In this document: positions 5,203 through 5,747 of the stretch, piece after piece
How positions within the stretch are numbered: the stretch's first letter is position 1
Layout: every line of letters begins with the position of its first letter
NCBI GenBank assembly: GCA_900546685.1
Contig: UREB01000117.1
Coordinates: 1-5,747 of the forward strand
DNA: 5,747 bases
Reading direction: 5' to 3'
DNA from: an uncultured Eubacteriales bacterium
Lineage (GTDB): Bacteria; Bacillota; Clostridia; Christensenellales; QAND01
Program-made: the position numbers and the translations under genes
Notes under the pieces: generated by a model
Seen by the model: the letters and a program-made list of their open reading frames with translations, nothing else
What the model was told of the DNA's origin: nothing
Database searches by the model: none

Positions 5203-5747
5203 TCATTCGATTTTGCCGATAAAGCGGTAGAAGATTTCCACTTCCTGTTCCCGGCTTCCGTCCTCACTTTTGACCGCTTCATGGACAACGATTTTTTCAA
5301 TCAGCGTATTCAGAAGTTCAGCCGTCAATTCTGTGGGATTGACATACTGTTTCATCAGACCTATCCACTTTTCAGCGTCAACCGCTGTCTGGGCGGCGGC
5401 CTCCATCGCTTCGTGAAGCCGTTCAATTTTTGCGTCCAATTCTCGCTGTTCGCCCTGATACTTTTCGGACAGCATATTGAAATTGTATTCTGTAATGCGT
5501 CCGGCAGACCAGTCCTCATACATTTTTGCAAACAGGGTGTCTACTTCTGCTTTGCGCTTTTCCGCCTTTTTCAGTTCGGCTGTCTGCCGCTTCCTTGCAG
5601 TATTGCGTTCCTTGTCGCTGGCGTTAAGTAGCCGTTTCAGAAGTTTGTCCCCATCCTGCTGTGCCAGCACAGACCAGTATTGCAGACGGGAAAGGACATA
5701 GGCGTAAAGCACATCATAGCGGATATAGTGCATGGAGCATTGGCGTG
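5164..5747. mobile_element. End of an integrated element carrying a large serine recombinase, partial
   Basis: The recombinase gene reads toward the junction and ends 36-40 bp from it, the usual arrangement in elements of the Tn4451/Tn5397 kind, where the integrase gene lies at one end. The junction splits a chromosomal gene within its helix-turn-helix codons. The rest of the element, its cargo and the other end lie to the right of the window, so its class (transposon, conjugative element or prophage) cannot be decided. Confidence 0.75.
5203..5747 (-). CDS. Large serine recombinase, C-terminal part (DUF4368 type), 5'-truncated by window edge
   Basis: The last 180 residues are visible. The enzyme family integrates and excises mobile elements by serine-nucleophile strand exchange; the catalytic N-terminal domain is outside the window. 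Visible first is RQCSMHYIRYDVLYAYVL, where the cysteine is probably the last ligand of the recombinase zinc ribbon and the rest is the helix that follows it. Next comes a long charged Lys/Glu/Ala-rich stretch (LKRLLNASDKERNTARK, then AELKKAEKRKAEVDTLF and QRELDAKIERLHEAM), which reads as the coiled coil these enzymes use for synapsis control. The end, LNTLIEKIVVHEA and then EVEIFYRFIGKIE, matches the DUF4368-type C-terminus. The first Met visible (5733) is internal, not a start. No lesion is seen in the visible part. Family recognition is confident; subgroup is not. Confidence 0.92.
   Translation of the reverse strand, partial: RQCSMHYIRYDVLYAYVLSRLQYWSVLAQQDGDKLLKRLLNASDKERNTARKRQTAELKKAEKRKAEVDTLFAKMYEDWSAGRITEYNFNMLSEKYQGEQRELDAKIERLHEAMEAAAQTAVDAEKWIGLMKQYVNPTELTAELLNTLIEKIVVHEAVKSEDGSREQEVEIFYRFIGKIE

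Noticed and set aside
5200..5631. Plus-strand 143-codon frame over the recombinase
   Set aside because: Antisense to a well-recognised recombinase C-terminus; Phe-rich composition typical of the complement of Lys/Glu codons.
1..5747. CRISPR array, tRNA, rRNA or tandem repeats
   Set aside because: I looked for regularly spaced repeats and for tRNA arms and saw none; the tRNA-like pairing at 2746-2980 belongs to the T-box leader.

Overview
The window looks like a chromosomal segment of a clostridial Firmicute with roughly 50% GC. The clues are strong Shine-Dalgarno sequences, a T-box leader, U-tailed hairpin terminators, an ECF-type thiamine transporter and a DUF4368-type large serine recombinase. 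The exact genus cannot be told from the sequence; a gut-type Clostridia lineage is a guess.

Layout, left to right: (1) 1-1084, minus strand: the N-terminal two-thirds of a MurJ/MviN lipid II flippase, running off the left edge. It has its own promoter, and a 20-bp palindrome sits inside that promoter. (2) 1219-1250: hairpin terminator. (3) 1252-2706, minus: a complete type 3 prolyl-tRNA synthetase (proS). (4) 2707-3241: about 535 bp without a protein gene, made almost entirely of two back-to-back regulatory RNAs. One is a proline-specific T-box leader (minus) reading into proS; the other is a TPP riboswitch with an intrinsic terminator (plus) reading into the next gene. Their promoters are divergent and their -35 boxes are 8 bp apart. 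(5) 3242-4075, plus: thiT, the thiamine-binding S component of an ECF transporter, with an extra ~100-residue membrane domain at its N-terminus; a terminator follows. (6) about 4165-5166, minus: a decayed XRE-family regulator with a TPR-like C-terminal region. It has lost its recognition helix and carries a frameshift, an in-frame stop and possibly a lost native stop. (7) about 5164 to the right edge: the end of a mobile element. It carries the C-terminal third of a large serine recombinase and has integrated inside the helix-turn-helix codons of the regulator.

The intact genes are housekeeping: cell-wall precursor export, proline charging and vitamin B1 uptake. The latter two are each controlled by premature transcription termination, one sensing uncharged tRNA-Pro and the other sensing TPP. 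I see no novel defence or biosynthetic system. The most informative points are the element's use of a widely repeated HTH coding motif as its target, the double riboregulatory intergenic region with a legible switching mechanism, and the enlarged ThiT.
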